Positions 62,087 through 64,000 of a DNA stretch of 64,000 nucleotides are shown here, in pieces; within the stretch, counting starts at the first letter, position 1; each line of letters opens with the position of its first letter. A program made the translations under genes and the position numbers. Origin of the DNA: JARRNJ01 sp037385045 (lineage in GTDB: Bacteria > Pseudomonadota > Gammaproteobacteria > JASBUN01); NCBI GenBank assembly GCA_037385045.1, contig JARRNJ010000025.1, forward strand, positions 5,194 to 69,193, in the 5' to 3' direction. The notes under the pieces are model-generated. The model made no database searches. It was not told where the DNA came from and saw only the letters and a program-made list of their open reading frames with translations.

Positions 62087-62124
62087 GGTGATGGTTTCTC
62101 CGGTTGGGTTGCGGGCCGCCTGTG

Positions 62125-63459
62125 TCACAGGATGTAGCGGCTGAGGTCCTCGTTCTTGGCCAGGTCGGCGAGGTGCGCGTCGACATAGGCGCCATCGACG
62201 GTGATGGTTTCGTTGCTGCTGTCGGGCGCATCGTAGGAAATCGCCTCCAGCAGGCGCTCGAGCACGGTGTGCAAGCGCCTGGCGCCGATGTTCTCGGTGC
62301 GCTCGTTCACCTCCCAGGCGATTTCGGCGATGCGTCTTACGCCGTCGTCGTCGAATGACAGCCGCACGCCCTCGGTGCCCATCAACGCCGTGTACTGCTG
62401 GGTGAGCGAGGCATCGGGTTCGCGCAGTATGCGCTCGAAGTCCTCGGCATTCAGGGCTTCGAGTTCGACCCGGATCGGCAGCCGCCCTTGCAGCTCGGGT
62501 ATCAGATCCGAGGGCTTGGACAGGTGGAATGCGCCCGAGGCAATAAACAGAATGTGATCGGTCCGCACCATGCCGTACTTGGTGGAAATGGTGCACCCCT
62601 CCACCAAAGGCAACAGATCCCGCTGCACGCCTTCCCGCGACACGTCGGGACCGCCGTAGTCCGAACGCTTGGCCACCTTGTCGATTTCGTCCACGAACAC
62701 GATGCCGTGCTGCTCCACCAGTCGCAGCGCCTCGTGCTTGAGGTCCTCCTCGTTGATCATCTTGGCCGCCTCTTCCTCGCGCAGCAGCTTGAACGCGTCC
62801 TTGACCTTGATCTTGCGCGATTGGGTGCGGCCGCCGCCCAGGTTCTGAAACAGGCTCTGGAGCTGGCTGGTCATTTCCTCCATGCCCGGCGGTGCCATGA
62901 TCTCGACCCCTACCGGCGCGGCGGAGACCTCGATCTCGATCTCGCGCTCGTCGAGCTCGCCCTCGCGCAGCTTCTTGCGCAACTTTTGCCGGGTGCCCGA
63001 TTCATCGGCCTGACGGGGTTCCGGCTCGAACCCGATGTGCTGCGGTGCGGGCAGCAAGGCATCGAGAACGCGCTCTTCGGCGGCGTCCTCGGCCCGGTGC
63101 CGCACCTTGGCCATTTCGCTCTCGCGGGTCATTTTCACCGCCGCGTCCACCAAGTCGCGGATAATGGACTCGACGTCGCGGCCGACGTAGCCCACTTCGG
63201 TGAACTTGGTAGCCTCCACTTTGATGAACGGTGCATTGGCCAGCCGCGCCAGGCGCCGCGCGATCTCGGTTTTGCCAACCCCGGTGGGGCCGATCATCAG
63301 AATGTTCTTGGGCGTGATCTCGTTGCGCAACGCCTCGTCGAGCTGCATGCGCCGCCAGCGGTTGCGCAGCGCGATGGCCACGGCCCGCTTGGCCGCACTC
63401 TGGCCGACGATGTGCTTGTCCAGCTCCTGGACGATTTCGCGGGGCGTCATCTCAGACAT
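62125..63459 (-). CDS. hslU: ATP-dependent protease ATPase subunit HslU
   Basis: 444-aa AAA+ unfoldase of HslUV (ClpYQ). It starts MTPREIVQELDKHIVGQSAAKRAVAIALRNRWRR and has Walker A GPTGVGKTE, the GYVGRDVE pore loop, an I domain (about residues 110-230), Walker B IVFVDEID and the C-terminal ENIGARRLHTVLERLLE, ending LSRYIL. It works with HslV, encoded 22 bp upstream. Confidence 0.98.
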   Translation of the reverse strand: MSEMTPREIVQELDKHIVGQSAAKRAVAIALRNRWRRMQLDEALRNEITPKNILMIGPTGVGKTEIARRLARLANAPFIKVEATKFTEVGYVGRDVESIIRDLVDAAVKMTRESEMAKVRHRAEDAAEERVLDALLPAPQHIGFEPEPRQADESGTRQKLRKKLREGELDEREIEIEVSAAPVGVEIMAPPGMEEMTSQLQSLFQNLGGGRTQSRKIKVKDAFKLLREEEAAKMINEEDLKHEALRLVEQHGIVFVDEIDKVAKRSDYGGPDVSREGVQRDLLPLVEGCTISTKYGMVRTDHILFIASGAFHLSKPSDLIPELQGRLPIRVELEALNAEDFERILREPDASLTQQYTALMGTEGVRLSFDDDGVRRIAEIAWEVNERTENIGARRLHTVLERLLEAISYDAPDSSNETITVDGAYVDAHLADLAKNEDLSRYIL

Positions 63460-63481
63460 GGCGGTACGGTCCTATGGTTAT

Positions 63482-64000
63482 CTACTGCGCCACCGCGGCA
63501 TCGCCCGCGGCGCTTTCCAGCTCCTCGATGGTGAGGTTGCTGTTGGTGTAGATGCAGATCTCGGCGGCTATCTGCAGGCTTTTTTCGACGATGGCGCGGG
63601 CATCGAGGTCGGTGTTCTCCAGCAGCGCGCGGGCGGCCGCCTGCGCATAGGGACCGCCGGAGCCGATGGCCATGAGGTCCTGCTCCGGCTCGATCACATC
63701 GCCATTGCCGGAGATGATCAGCGAAGCTTGGCCGTCGGCGACCGTCAGCAGGGCCTCCAGGCGCCGCAGCATGCGGTCCGTGCGCCAGTCCTTGGCCAGC
63801 TCCACGGCCGCCCGGGTGAGGTTGCCGCCGTGCTTCTCCAGCTTGCCCTCGAAGCGCTCGAACAACGTGAACGCATCGGCGGTGCCGCCGGCGAAGCCGG
63901 CCAGCACCTTGCCGTGGTGCAGGCGCCGCACCTTGCGGGCGTTGCCCTTCATGATGGTGTTGCCCATGGACACCTGGCCGTCGCCGCCGATGACCACTTT
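63482..64000 (-). CDS. hslV: ATP-dependent protease subunit HslV (5' end outside window)
   Basis: Peptidase subunit of HslUV. The visible 172 codons run from KVVIGGDGQVSMGNTIMKGNARKVRRL to the end and match HslV (AGFAGGTADAFTLFERFEGKLE, GSGGPYAQAAARALLENTDL, AAEICIYTNSNLTIEEL). The N-terminal active-site threonine lies beyond the window edge. The C-terminus has a short Ala-rich extension. Confidence 0.96.
   Translation of the reverse strand, partial: KVVIGGDGQVSMGNTIMKGNARKVRRLHHGKVLAGFAGGTADAFTLFERFEGKLEKHGGNLTRAAVELAKDWRTDRMLRRLEALLTVADGQASLIISGNGDVIEPEQDLMAIGSGGPYAQAAARALLENTDLDARAIVEKSLQIAAEICIYTNSNLTIEELESAAGDAAVAQ

Overview
This window is a high-GC gammaproteobacterial chromosome segment that spans the replication origin. 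Gene content and order (glmS-glmU-atp-parBA-rsmG-mnmGE-yidCD-rnpA-rpmH | dnaA-dnaN-recF-gyrB-plsC-gmhB-glyS-glyQ, then glnA-ntrBC, gpsA-secB-yibN, gpmI-envC-ctpA-yibQ, ubiEJB and hslUV) resemble Pseudomonas-like and Chromatiales-like origin regions. A TusA/PP-loop pair, a rhodanese and an SqrR/BigR-like regulator hint at a sulfur-metabolising lineage, but the species cannot be named from sequence alone.

Layout. 1-740 holds no recognisable gene. 741-7077 is a plus-strand accessory cluster: a divergent enolase, a terpenoid-cyclase/prenyltransferase-toroid protein (frameshifted), an AAA-type ATPase, and two overlapping genes for short MutS-like ATPases without mismatch-recognition domains. I could not match this set to a described system, and it is the best novelty candidate here. 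7566-27545 is a minus-strand housekeeping block: glmS, glmU, a SlyD-like isomerase, the ATP synthase operon, parAB, rsmG, mnmG, mnmE, yidC, yidD, rnpA and rpmH. Transcription diverges at about 27.6 kb. DnaA boxes flank dnaA, an AT-rich dnaA-dnaN gap is the likely oriC, and two parS palindromes lie inside recF. 33991-38719 (minus) holds plsC, gmhB, a MazG-like protein, glyS and glyQ. 38874-48029 (plus) holds a sulfur-relay/metal-transport group (PP-loop, TusA, CDF) and the nitrogen regulon glnA - DUF4124 - ntrB - ntrC, with NtrC boxes and a sigma-54 promoter. 48042-64000 holds pyrD, trmL, gpsA-secB-yibN, an ArsR-family sensor, the gpmI-envC-ctpA-yibQ-yajL run, ubiE-ubiJ-ubiB, a DUF971 gene and hslU with partial hslV.

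Several otherwise conserved genes carry compact lesions. atpD has lost about 70 nt and is split. atpH lacks its conserved C-terminus. ntrB lacks its N-box. The toroid gene has a +1 frameshift. glmS has a perfect 15-bp tandem duplication. Either the assembly contains indel errors or these are real lesions; read mapping would decide. No rRNA, tRNA, CRISPR array or complete insertion sequence was recognised.
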